Shown here piece by piece: positions 1 to 5,411 of a DNA stretch of 6,099 nucleotides. The DNA lies in NCBI GenBank assembly GCA_031254445.1, contig JAIRUL010000254.1:1-6099 (forward strand), given 5' to 3'. How positions within the stretch are numbered: position 1 is the first letter of the stretch; each line of letters starts with the position of its first letter. A model generated the notes under the pieces. The model worked only from the letters and a program-made list of their open reading frames with translations. It ran no database searches and was not told where the DNA came from. A program made the translations under genes and the position numbers. Source of the stretch: Chitinispirillales bacterium (GTDB taxonomy: Bacteria; Fibrobacterota; Chitinivibrionia; Chitinivibrionales; Chitinispirillaceae).

Positions 1-65
1 AAGTCAAAGTCAACGTCAAAACCATCCACCCCGCCGCCTTTGACTTTGAATTTGACTTTGACTTT

Positions 66-89
66 GTGTGGCGGCTTTAGCCGCCACAC
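66..89. other. Perfect hairpin (10-bp stem, TTTA loop)
   Basis: GTGTGGCGGC (66-75) and GCCGCCACAC (80-89) form a perfect G+C-rich 10-bp stem with a 4-base loop. The stem is strong enough for a terminator, but no T-run follows it on either strand, so it is recorded as an unassigned structured element. It sits inside the 15-bp inverted repeat at 51-65/143-157. Confidence 0.7.
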
Positions 90-94
90 GTTAT

Positions 95-109
95 GAAGCC
101 GAAGGCTTC
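95..109. other. Short hairpin (6-bp stem, GAA loop)
   Basis: GAAGCC (95-100) and GGCTTC (104-109) form a 6-bp stem with a GAA loop. On the plus strand it is followed by an A-run (115-120) rather than a T-run. Read on the minus strand the T-run lies before the hairpin, not after it. It therefore does not meet the usual pattern of an intrinsic terminator for the rpn-like gene, although it lies about 60 bp past that gene's stop. Confidence 0.5.
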
Positions 110-171
110 GTCTGAAAAAAGAATTTAAAAGAATTTGATTTTAAAGTCAAAGTCAAAGTCGAAATCCCCGC

Positions 172-1053
172 CTACAGCTTCAAGATTTCTTCCATCGGGA
201 GTCCGGTTGACTTTGCAATCATGTCTATATCCACGCCGCCGGATTTAAGGTTTTTTGCAACGTTTCGTATGCTTTCAGCTCTGCCTTCAGCTCTGCCCTG
301 TTCCCTGCCCTCTTCCCTGCCGTCCATTATCGCCGTCCAGAGGATACTGTTTTCGTTGGCTCTGTTTTCTAGGATTCTTTCGTAGACCCTGCGCTTGGAG
401 GGTTCCATTTTAAGCATGTCTAATTTGTCCGCAGCTTCCTTTAGGCCGCTTGCGGTGAACCCGCTTTTTACGGTTGAGGTTTTGAGGGTGTATATCCATT
501 CGTCGAAGCTGCTCTTGACGTTCTCGTCGAACATGTTGGGGAGGATAAGGTAGTATTCGGGGTGGATATCGACCGCAGGGCTTGGCGGCGGCGTGAGCCC
601 TTTGGTCTGCGCAAAGGGGATTATTTCGCCGGTGTGGGTGCCTTTGAAGCCTGCCATCTTCGCCAAAAAGAGGTAGTCTTGTTTAGCGCCGAGGTTGTGG
701 TAGGCGATGCTTACGGAGTAGACCTTTTTTATGTCGTATTTGCCGCCGCCGGTTATCTGCTCGGAGATGGCGCGGCTTACGCCGTAGAGTATCTTGCCGA
801 AGAAATCTACTTGCCTATAGAACTGTATCTCGAAGACTGCTATTTCTCCGCCGTCTATCTTGGCCTTCAGGTCTACGCGATTGAGTTTGGCCTCGTCGTC
901 GGCCTTGTTGCTCTCGCTTTCGAGAAGTTCTATTACGAAGACATCGCGCCCCAAGAGTTCGCTTAGGAATCCGCTAAGGATGTCAAAGTTCGCCTTGTCG
1001 CGCAACATATACTTTATCGCGTAGTCGAATGAAATGATAGTGCGGTCGCTCAT
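172..1053 (-). CDS. Rpn family nuclease / PD-(D/E)XK putative transposase
   Basis: This 293-residue protein resembles the Rpn (recombination-promoting nuclease, YhgA-like) family. These are DNA endonucleases of the PD-(D/E)XK fold, linked to RecA-independent recombination and often annotated as putative transposases. The N-terminus has the family signature (DYAIKYMLRDKANFDIL, residues 10-26, then GFLSELL at 28-34). The probable catalytic set is D61 with E75-I-Q77, the ExQ variant typical of the family. Residues 245-260 are four G-R-x-E/Q units (GREEGREQGRAEGRAE). The tail (IAKSTGLPMEEILKL) is the short helical end common in these proteins. The length is normal and the reading frame intact. 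The ATG at 1053 is supported by AAGGAG (1063-1068) 9 bases upstream. The gene stands alone behind its own promoter (1201-1228), with repeat DNA just past its stop. Family assignment is strong; cellular role and target DNA are unknown. Confidence 0.9.
   Translation of the reverse strand: MSDRTIISFDYAIKYMLRDKANFDILSGFLSELLGRDVFVIELLESESNKADDEAKLNRVDLKAKIDGGEIAVFEIQFYRQVDFFGKILYGVSRAISEQITGGGKYDIKKVYSVSIAYHNLGAKQDYLFLAKMAGFKGTHTGEIIPFAQTKGLTPPPSPAVDIHPEYYLILPNMFDENVKSSFDEWIYTLKTSTVKSGFTASGLKEAADKLDMLKMEPSKRRVYERILENRANENSILWTAIMDGREEGREQGRAEGRAESIRNVAKNLKSGGVDIDMIAKSTGLPMEEILKL
274..321 (-). repeat. 12-bp tandem repeats encoding GRxE units
   Basis: Four consecutive 12-bp units encode GREE, GREQ, GRAE and GRAE (residues 245-260 of the Rpn-like protein). 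On the plus strand the copies read as variants of cctgcc/tctgcc followed by ctcttc or cttcag. The unit is a multiple of three, so gain or loss of a copy would keep the frame. The protein repeat is seen directly; copy-number variation is inference. Confidence 0.75.
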
Positions 1054-1066
1054 AATGCTTTTCTCC

Positions 1067-1081
1067 TTGCCGATAAATATA
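1067..1081 (+). repeat. 15-bp intergenic element, copy 1
   Basis: TTGCCGATAAATATA occurs here on the plus strand, abutting the Shine-Dalgarno of the rpn-like gene. It occurs again as an exact inverse copy at 3959-3973, upstream of the secreted-protein gene. At the second site its GCCGATAA core fits a sigma28 -10 element. Here no good -35 lies upstream (TCAT at 1050-1053), and transcription in this direction would run antisense into the end of the neighbouring gene, so its role at this site is unclear. Confidence 0.6.
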
Positions 1082-1169
1082 ATAAAAATCCAACGGCGGC
1101 AGGGATTTTATTTTTTATCTCCTTGGGGCATAGGTTTTTGTAATAGGTGCGACGAGAATTGCCGGAGCG

Positions 1170-1191
1170 TCAGAGACAAGATATCAGAGAC
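1170..1191 (-). promoter_or_regulatory. Direct repeat TCAGAGAC, possible operator
   Basis: TCAGAGAC occurs twice (1170-1177 and 1184-1191), a 14-bp period, immediately downstream of the predicted -10 of the rpn-like promoter, so at roughly +3 to +24 of the transcript. Direct repeats here can be repressor sites. The repeat is seen; the operator role is inference. Confidence 0.35.
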
Positions 1192-1200
1192 TCATTTAAT

Positions 1201-1228
1201 ATAGTATACGGGCGAGGGGTGAGGTCAA
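1201..1228 (-). promoter_or_regulatory. Predicted sigma70-type promoter of the rpn-like gene
   Basis: On the minus strand, TTGACC (1223-1228, 5/6 to TTGACA) is followed by a 16-bp spacer and TACTAT (1201-1206, 4/6 to TATAAT). The start point would be near 1194, leaving a leader of about 140 bases before the ATG at 1053. The promoter lies just past the stop of the upstream gene, so the rpn-like gene can be transcribed independently. Confidence 0.5.
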
Positions 1229-1240
1229 AATTTTTCCCGA

Positions 1241-1255
1241 CCGTCTATCTGACGG
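1241..1255 (-). terminator. Weak terminator-like hairpin at end of the secreted-protein gene
   Basis: CCGTC (1241-1245) and GACGG (1251-1255) form a 5-bp stem with a 5-base loop that overlaps the TAG stop of the secreted-protein gene. Downstream on the minus strand the tract reads TCGGG-AAAAA-TTTT, so there are only four Ts and they do not abut the stem. It is a weak candidate, given because nothing better follows the gene. Confidence 0.2.
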
Positions 1256-3902
1256 CCACTAGCGCGGCTATGCGTTCTTTTTGGCCGGCTGAGTTTACCG
1301 TCGCGCCGCGAATCAAATAGACTCCGGCTGGAACGATCCGGCCATCTGTGCCCGTCAAGTCCCACGACCCGACGACGCGCCTGCCGGCGGAGGCCGGCGC
1401 GGAGTTGTCGCTAATGTTTATTTTTTTGACGGCGCGGCCCGACGCGTCGTAGGCGACCAGCGCCGCGTCGCCTATCTTTGCGCCCGAACGGAAGAAATCG
1501 ACCCGCCCAAGCGGGCGCGCCGCCGGGTTCGGCCCTGCGGTGAATTCGGGCGATAGCGCGGTGAACGGAGCTAAAACAGCCCCTTCCGCCCCGCCGCCGG
1601 GCGCGGGAACCGCGCGGCCGCGCTCTTGGGCGGCGGTCCACCCCTCGGGGTGAATCGTGTAATCTCCGATATACACGCGATTATCATCGGCCGCGGGCTT
1701 GTAGTTTTTGCCGCCCGCAACGTTCACCGTCACAACGTAAGTTCCGGCATTGACCGGCGTGGCGAGCACGCCGTTGTAATACACCGTCAGATTACCCGCG
1801 CCGCCGCCCTTGGCGGTCACCGTACCTATCCCCATGCCAAACGGGAACCCGGTGTATACATGGTTCTGCGGGATGGCGTATATAAAGTCCGACGCCTCGG
1901 GCGCTTTTTGCACGATATCATATGTGCCTAAGTTATAATTTGCGAGCCCCTTGAAATTGTCGCCGTCGCCAACATTCATCTTAGCGCTGTATGTGCCTAC
2001 GTCGGCATACACAAACCCCGACGGAAGGCCGCTGTAAGTCAAGGAGATGGTGCCGTGCCCGGTCAAACCGCTTTTGAAGGCGACGGGCATATGCTGCGGC
2101 CCCCCGTTAAAAACAACCGACCGCTGGATCACGAGGTCGGATTCCGGCACGATAGCTTTTTTGGCTATCGCAAACGTCTTCTCAACGCTCCCCTTGTACA
2201 AGTCTCTTCCCGATACGGTAAGGGTCGCGGTGCCGGCGTTTATGTTGTTTCGCATCGTGTAAGTGTAATCTACACGGTATACCAATGGTTTGCCGGAGAG
2301 CGTGACTTTTACGCTGTCTGCGCCGGGGTCTATAGCTAAACCGGTGTAGATGTACGAGCCTCCTATGGCAACAGCCGCGCCCTCGATGCTCGTTGCGGGC
2401 GGCCCAAACACTGTGTACGTTACGATACCGCTCAACGCCGTATCGGTTTGGGCGGCGCCGGCGATGACCTTTGTGTTCGTCACCACAACGTAGTAGCGGT
2501 ATACCCCCTCTACTTCTATGTTGGGGGTGTACGAGCTATGCGTCGCGCCCGATATGGCGGCATTGTTCGCGCCATTGTACCACTGGTACGAGAGGGCGCC
2601 GCCGTTGGGCGATTCCGCCGCGACCGTAAGCGGCACCGCCGCGCCGCCCAGCCTTACGGAGGCATCCATCGGTTCCAATGCGGCAATGATAGGCTTTAGC
2701 GCGGCGTGTATGGTGTATGTCCCAAGCCGAAACTCCGCCGCGTAATAGTTTTTGCCCTCCGCAACCCGTAAATAAACTTCGTACTCCCCCGCCGCCTGAG
2801 GCACTGTAGCCGAGCCGGCGCGCGTCGAGTCGTAGTATATTACGGTACGGCTGCCGATCCCGCCCCCGGTCATGCCCGGCACGCCCGCCTTGACGGTCGG
2901 CGCCGGCACCCCCGTCGCGTATCCGGCCGTGTGGCTTTCAGGAATATCGTAGTTAAATTGGCCTGCTACAGGCGTAGCCCGATAGATGTAGCCCGTCGCC
3001 TTAAACGACGAAGCGCTTAGCGTGTAATTCTTTGACCGCGGCCCGTCCGGCTCAAGTTTGACGGTAACTGTGGCCACAGTGCCGGTAGCCGCCACGTCCG
3101 GGCTGCTGAACTGGGAACTCGCCACAGTGTAGTCGCTGCCGAGCGCAAGCGCGACGCCGTCGGCAAGCCCGCTGAACCCCACCTTGAGCACGGGGGCATC
3201 CAGATTGCCGTCGTACGGCTTATTGCCCACTTCGCACAGAGCGGCGTTTATGGTTATTGGTTTCTTCGTAATCGTGAACGTTCTTTGGACGGGCCCGGCG
3301 TCGTAGTTGCCGTTAGCGCCGCCGGTTATTACGACGGTGGCGGTGCCGACATCTCTATTGTTTCGGTAAGAATATTCGATATCGCCTTCAATAAACTTGG
3401 GCCTGCTGCTGCCCGCCTGATTGACCGTGGGCGTCTGATACTCGCCGGTGTACGCCCGGCTCGGTACCGTCAACTCGAAATCAGATGATAAGAGGCTTTT
3501 GCGGTGTATAGTCAGGTACGCAGTAGCGTTGTCGTAATAATAGTCATTTTGCACCGTCACGGTGACTAAGTACTTCCCGGCGTACCGCGGGGCCGCCGCG
3601 CTCGGGCCGTACTCCGTGCCCTCCACCCCGGCATACAAGTACGTAAACGTGCCCGGGTCAAAATCCCCCCCGTCGAACTTGCATCTGATGCTCGCGGGGC
3701 CGATGGCACGCATATCCTTGAGGGTGCTGTCGTAGGTTGCGGTGCGGTCAATAAAATCTATCGGGTGGAGGCCGTTGCATGTGATGCCCGAAAGGTTGGG
3801 CTTATCCGCGGCCTCCGAGATATTCGCAAACGCCCCCATCGGCGCAAGGCAACAAACGGCCAGCGCTGCAAGGGTTGCGGCGAACTTTGAAGCTGCTTTC
3901 AT
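1245..3902 (-). CDS. Secreted multi-module MBG/YDG/Ig-like protein with FlgD-Ig/type IX-like C-terminus
   Basis: This 885-residue protein is probably an exported surface or adhesive protein; its ligand is unknown. Residues 1-26 are a signal peptide ending AFA before N27. Beta-rich modules follow at about 47-134, 135-215, 216-308 (with the KPYDG motif of YDG domains), 311-399, 401-498 (Ig-like, LSYQWYNG...YRYYVVVTNT), 502-584, 585-665 and 667-753. Several share NN-x(3)-GTAT or GxNY...GTYTI signatures typical of MBG-type domains. A Pro/Ala/Gly-rich linker (about 755-785) leads to a C-terminal domain with GPNPA, VAYDASGR and GSWDLTGTDGR...PAGVYLIRG. This is the pattern of FlgD-Ig-like and type IX sorting domains. 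ATG 3902 is preferred: GAGG lies 7 bases upstream and the signal peptide starts there. An in-frame TTG at 3942-3944 sits at the predicted transcription start. Architecture is well supported; exact domain families and type IX export are inferred. Confidence 0.85.
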   Translation of the reverse strand: MKAASKFAATLAALAVCCLAPMGAFANISEAADKPNLSGITCNGLHPIDFIDRTATYDSTLKDMRAIGPASIRCKFDGGDFDPGTFTYLYAGVEGTEYGPSAAAPRYAGKYLVTVTVQNDYYYDNATAYLTIHRKSLLSSDFELTVPSRAYTGEYQTPTVNQAGSSRPKFIEGDIEYSYRNNRDVGTATVVITGGANGNYDAGPVQRTFTITKKPITINAALCEVGNKPYDGNLDAPVLKVGFSGLADGVALALGSDYTVASSQFSSPDVAATGTVATVTVKLEPDGPRSKNYTLSASSFKATGYIYRATPVAGQFNYDIPESHTAGYATGVPAPTVKAGVPGMTGGGIGSRTVIYYDSTRAGSATVPQAAGEYEVYLRVAEGKNYYAAEFRLGTYTIHAALKPIIAALEPMDASVRLGGAAVPLTVAAESPNGGALSYQWYNGANNAAISGATHSSYTPNIEVEGVYRYYVVVTNTKVIAGAAQTDTALSGIVTYTVFGPPATSIEGAAVAIGGSYIYTGLAIDPGADSVKVTLSGKPLVYRVDYTYTMRNNINAGTATLTVSGRDLYKGSVEKTFAIAKKAIVPESDLVIQRSVVFNGGPQHMPVAFKSGLTGHGTISLTYSGLPSGFVYADVGTYSAKMNVGDGDNFKGLANYNLGTYDIVQKAPEASDFIYAIPQNHVYTGFPFGMGIGTVTAKGGGAGNLTVYYNGVLATPVNAGTYVVTVNVAGGKNYKPAADDNRVYIGDYTIHPEGWTAAQERGRAVPAPGGGAEGAVLAPFTALSPEFTAGPNPAARPLGRVDFFRSGAKIGDAALVAYDASGRAVKKINISDNSAPASAGRRVVGSWDLTGTDGRIVPAGVYLIRGATVNSAGQKERIAALVAVR

Positions 3903-3949
3903 ACGGCGCCCTCTCCATCTCCAAAACGGGAGTTCAACCCCCAAATAAA

Positions 3950-3958
3950 ATTATACCA
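3950..3958 (-). promoter_or_regulatory. Extended -10 promoter (TGG-TATAAT) of the secreted-protein gene
   Basis: A perfect TATAAT (complement of 3950-3955) is preceded by TGG (3956-3958), giving the extended -10 form TGnTATAAT, which can act without a good -35. No convincing -35 is present at 16-18 bp. The start point would fall near 3943, about 40 bases before the ATG at 3902. It overlaps the sigma28-like promoter just upstream. Confidence 0.5.
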
Positions 3959-3973
3959 TATATTTATCGGCAA
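3959..3973 (-). repeat. 15-bp intergenic element, copy 2
   Basis: TTGCCGATAAATATA on the minus strand is an exact inverse copy of the sequence at 1067-1081. It includes the GCCGATAA core of the sigma28-like promoter. Confidence 0.6.
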
Positions 3974-3990
3974 AAACACCTTTTTTTTTA
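3964..3990 (-). promoter_or_regulatory. Sigma28 (FliA/RpoF)-like promoter
   Basis: On the minus strand TAAA (complement of 3987-3990) is followed by exactly 15 bases and GCCGATAA (complement of 3964-3971). This matches the known sigma28 consensus TAAAGTTT-N11-GCCGATAA at the full -10 and at the TAAA core of the -35; the GTTT part is AAAA here. The start point would be near 3957, about 55 bases before the ATG. The -35 match lies in an A-tract and is therefore cheap; the 8-base -10 carries most of the weight. Confidence 0.5.
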
Positions 3991-4017
3991 TTTTTTATTG
4001 ATTTGGCGGCGGGTTAA

Positions 4018-5292
4018 TCACTTAAACAGATTTTTAAAGAATCCACCGAGCGCCCGATCATAAACGCTTTTATCCACCTCGACCTTAGGTTTGTGGAACG
4101 TCCCGGTGATTTTGCACTTGAACGCCCCGCCTTCTTCTTCGGTTCTTTCTAGGGAGCCTCTGACGAGCCTTGGGAGGGTTGCGACGAAGTCTTTGCTGAA
4201 TTCGCCATCGAGGTCTTGGCTGAGTTTGCCGTCGAAAGCCACCCATCCGGCGGATTTGAACTTGAGCACGTTGCCGGTTCCGGCTATTTCGCTGAAGTTG
4301 AACCTGCCGCTGTGGACGCGGAAGTCGCCTTTTACGGCGGAGAAGCGCAGGAGCCTGAGGTCGCGCGAGAGTTGGTTTACGGCTTGCGTTTTTTGCAGGG
4401 CGATGTCGGCGGCTGTGAGGTTTGCGACGGCCGCGCGCCCCTTGGCCTTGAGTTTATCGAGCGCTATGGGGGAGTTCGGTTCGGCTTTGGCTTCGAAGTC
4501 GAACTTTCCGGCGATGGCGCCGGGAGAGAAGTTTGTGCCGGCGCAGTATTTTTCGAGGTCGAGGCCGCGCAGGCTCACGCTTCCGCTTATGATTTTGGAA
4601 TTTTTGATGTCTACGGAGAGGTCTATTTGGAGCTTCCCGCCGAAGACTGTTCCGCTGCCGTTTGCGAGGTCTAGCTTCTCGTTGTTTGTGGATAGTTTGA
4701 TGCTGAAGCCCTCCACTTTTGCGAGCGATGGGACGGCGGCTTCTTTGGCGGAGATGTTTCCGGCGAGCGCGCGGCCTTTTTTTCTGGCGAGGGTAATCTC
4801 CGCGCCCGTCGCGGAGATTCCTGGTTTGCCCTTGCTCGTGAGGCGGGCATCGGCGCCGCGGAGGGCGATTCTTTTGAGCGGGCGGAGGCTCGCCGCGCCG
4901 CCGCAGATTTCGCCGACTAATTCGATCGGTTTTTCGTAAGCCTCGCGGAAGACGTCGCGGTCGGCCTTGAGCATGTCGCGGTTTGCGGCGAGCGCGGCGG
5001 CGGCGGCGAAGAGGTTGCAGCTTATGTCGGCGCGGGCTATGTCGGTGCGGTAGGCGTCGCCCTTGTCGTTTATGCGTTTGTAGGTGCTGACCTCTCTAAC
5101 TTGCAGGCCGGTCCAGAGCGTGACGGAGACCGCGCCCACGGAGGCGGAGTCCGCTCCGGCGTTTCGCAGGACGCTTTCGGCGGCGGCGGCGAGCAGGGGC
5201 AGGCGCACGGGGATGAAGCCGGCGAGGATTAGCAGGCTCAGGAGGAAGAAAGCCAGCGTGAACAGTTTTTCTATTGTGTGGCGCTTGGTCAT
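4018..5292 (-). CDS. AsmA-like inner-membrane-anchored periplasmic protein
   Basis: This 424-residue protein begins with a short basic N-terminus and one hydrophobic segment (about 9-28). A long, mainly beta-patterned periplasmic region follows. The C-terminal half matches the AsmA C-terminal layout: a repeated-strand segment near GSVSLRGLDLEKY (237-249), GKFDFEAKAEPNSP (262-275), LKAKGRAAVANLTAADIAL (281-299), then LRLLRFSAVKGDFRVHSGR (312-330), and the closing ITGTFHKPKVEVDK (395-408). AsmA-like proteins belong to the AsmA/TamB/YhdP group of bridge-like envelope proteins linked to outer-membrane lipid homeostasis. This one is shorter than E. coli AsmA (about 617 residues), mainly because the N-terminal part is reduced. 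ATG 5292 is supported by AAGG 7 bases upstream. It is divergent from the sigma54 activator gene and 115 bp upstream of the secreted-protein gene. No clear promoter of its own was found in the divergent gap. The family call is good; lipid substrate and partners are unknown. Confidence 0.75.
   Translation of the reverse strand: MTKRHTIEKLFTLAFFLLSLLILAGFIPVRLPLLAAAAESVLRNAGADSASVGAVSVTLWTGLQVREVSTYKRINDKGDAYRTDIARADISCNLFAAAAALAANRDMLKADRDVFREAYEKPIELVGEICGGAASLRPLKRIALRGADARLTSKGKPGISATGAEITLARKKGRALAGNISAKEAAVPSLAKVEGFSIKLSTNNEKLDLANGSGTVFGGKLQIDLSVDIKNSKIISGSVSLRGLDLEKYCAGTNFSPGAIAGKFDFEAKAEPNSPIALDKLKAKGRAAVANLTAADIALQKTQAVNQLSRDLRLLRFSAVKGDFRVHSGRFNFSEIAGTGNVLKFKSAGWVAFDGKLSQDLDGEFSKDFVATLPRLVRGSLERTEEEGGAFKCKITGTFHKPKVEVDKSVYDRALGGFFKNLFK
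4795..4819. other. Perfect intragenic hairpin in the asmA-like gene
   Basis: AATCTCCGCG (4795-4804) and CGCGGAGATT (4810-4819) form a perfect 10-bp stem with a 5-base loop inside the coding sequence (around residues 158-166, GISATGAEI). No T-run follows. It may be a chance result of codon choice, or an mRNA structure. Confidence 0.5.
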
Positions 5293-5319
5293 ATTGATAC
5301 CTTAATTATCACCAATATT

Positions 5320-5348
5320 TTGAAATCAGCCATAAAATATTTTATATT
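5320..5348 (+). promoter_or_regulatory. Predicted sigma70-type promoter of the sigma54-activator gene
   Basis: TTGAAA (5320-5325, 5/6 to TTGACA), an optimal 17-bp spacer and TATATT (5343-5348, 5/6 to TATAAT) lie upstream of the activator gene. The start point would be near 5355, giving a leader of about 57 bases. The spacer and the first part of the -10 are covered by a perfect palindrome (5332-5345), so binding there would block this promoter. Confidence 0.55.
5332..5345. promoter_or_regulatory. Perfect 14-bp palindrome, candidate operator
   Basis: ATAAAATATTTTAT is its own reverse complement and overlaps the spacer and -10 of the predicted activator promoter in the divergent gap. A second, overlapping inverted repeat, AATATTTT (5314-5321) with AAAATATT (5334-5341), shares one arm with it. 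A palindrome in an A+T-rich gap is easier to get by chance, so the operator role is a reasonable but unproven inference. Confidence 0.4.
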
Positions 5349-5411
5349 CTATACTATGGACGATATAATAAAATAATTTTTTCCACCGTCTGGCGGCGTA
5401 CAATAAAAAAA

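Larger units (their letters stand above)
1..160. repeat. GACTTT/AAAGTC hexamer repeat cluster
   Basis: This gene-free stretch downstream of the rpn-like gene contains runs of a 6-bp unit in both orientations: AAGTCAAAGTCAA at 1-13, GACTTT-type copies across 39-65, and AAAGTC three times across 143-160. The block at 51-65 and the block at 143-157 are perfect 15-bp inverted repeats (TTTGACTTTGACTTT against its complement). They enclose two further hairpins. The arrangement begins 12 bp past the rpn-like stop codon. No coding sequence is convincing here. It could be a small non-autonomous element, a recombination-prone simple repeat, or a structured 3' UTR. The sequence does not decide between these. 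Confidence 0.75.

Noticed and set aside
1..25. Start of another minus-strand gene (ATG at 23-25 after a G-rich stretch)
   Set aside because: Its codons are just the hexamer repeat (Val-Leu-Thr-Leu-Thr...) and only eight are visible, so coding cannot be supported.
66..120. Intrinsic terminator for the rpn-like gene
   Set aside because: Both hairpins lack a following T-run on the minus strand; the T-run precedes the hairpins in that direction.
1..160. CRISPR array
   Set aside because: The repeated unit is only about 6 bp, occurs in both orientations, and has no regular spacers or cas genes nearby.
562..966. Plus-strand open frame of 134 codons opposite the rpn-like gene
   Set aside because: It is a shadow of the recognised Rpn-family gene, with no ribosome site and no recognisable domain.
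1119..1124. Second AAGGAG on the minus strand, suggesting a small ORF before the rpn-like gene
   Set aside because: No ATG, GTG or TTG follows at a usable distance; the nearest TTG is more than 20 bases away.
3942..3944. TTG start giving a 14-residue longer secreted protein
   Set aside because: It lies at the predicted transcription start and would put a charged, Trp-containing stretch before an otherwise normal signal peptide. The ATG at 3902 has a proper Shine-Dalgarno.
4091..4939. Long plus-strand open frame of 282 codons opposite the asmA-like gene
   Set aside because: It is antisense to a gene with a clear family match, start and Shine-Dalgarno. Its Ser/Pro/Arg/Leu-rich translation is typical of the opposite strand of G+C-rich coding DNA. 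The overlapping frame at 4216-4674 is rejected for the same reason.
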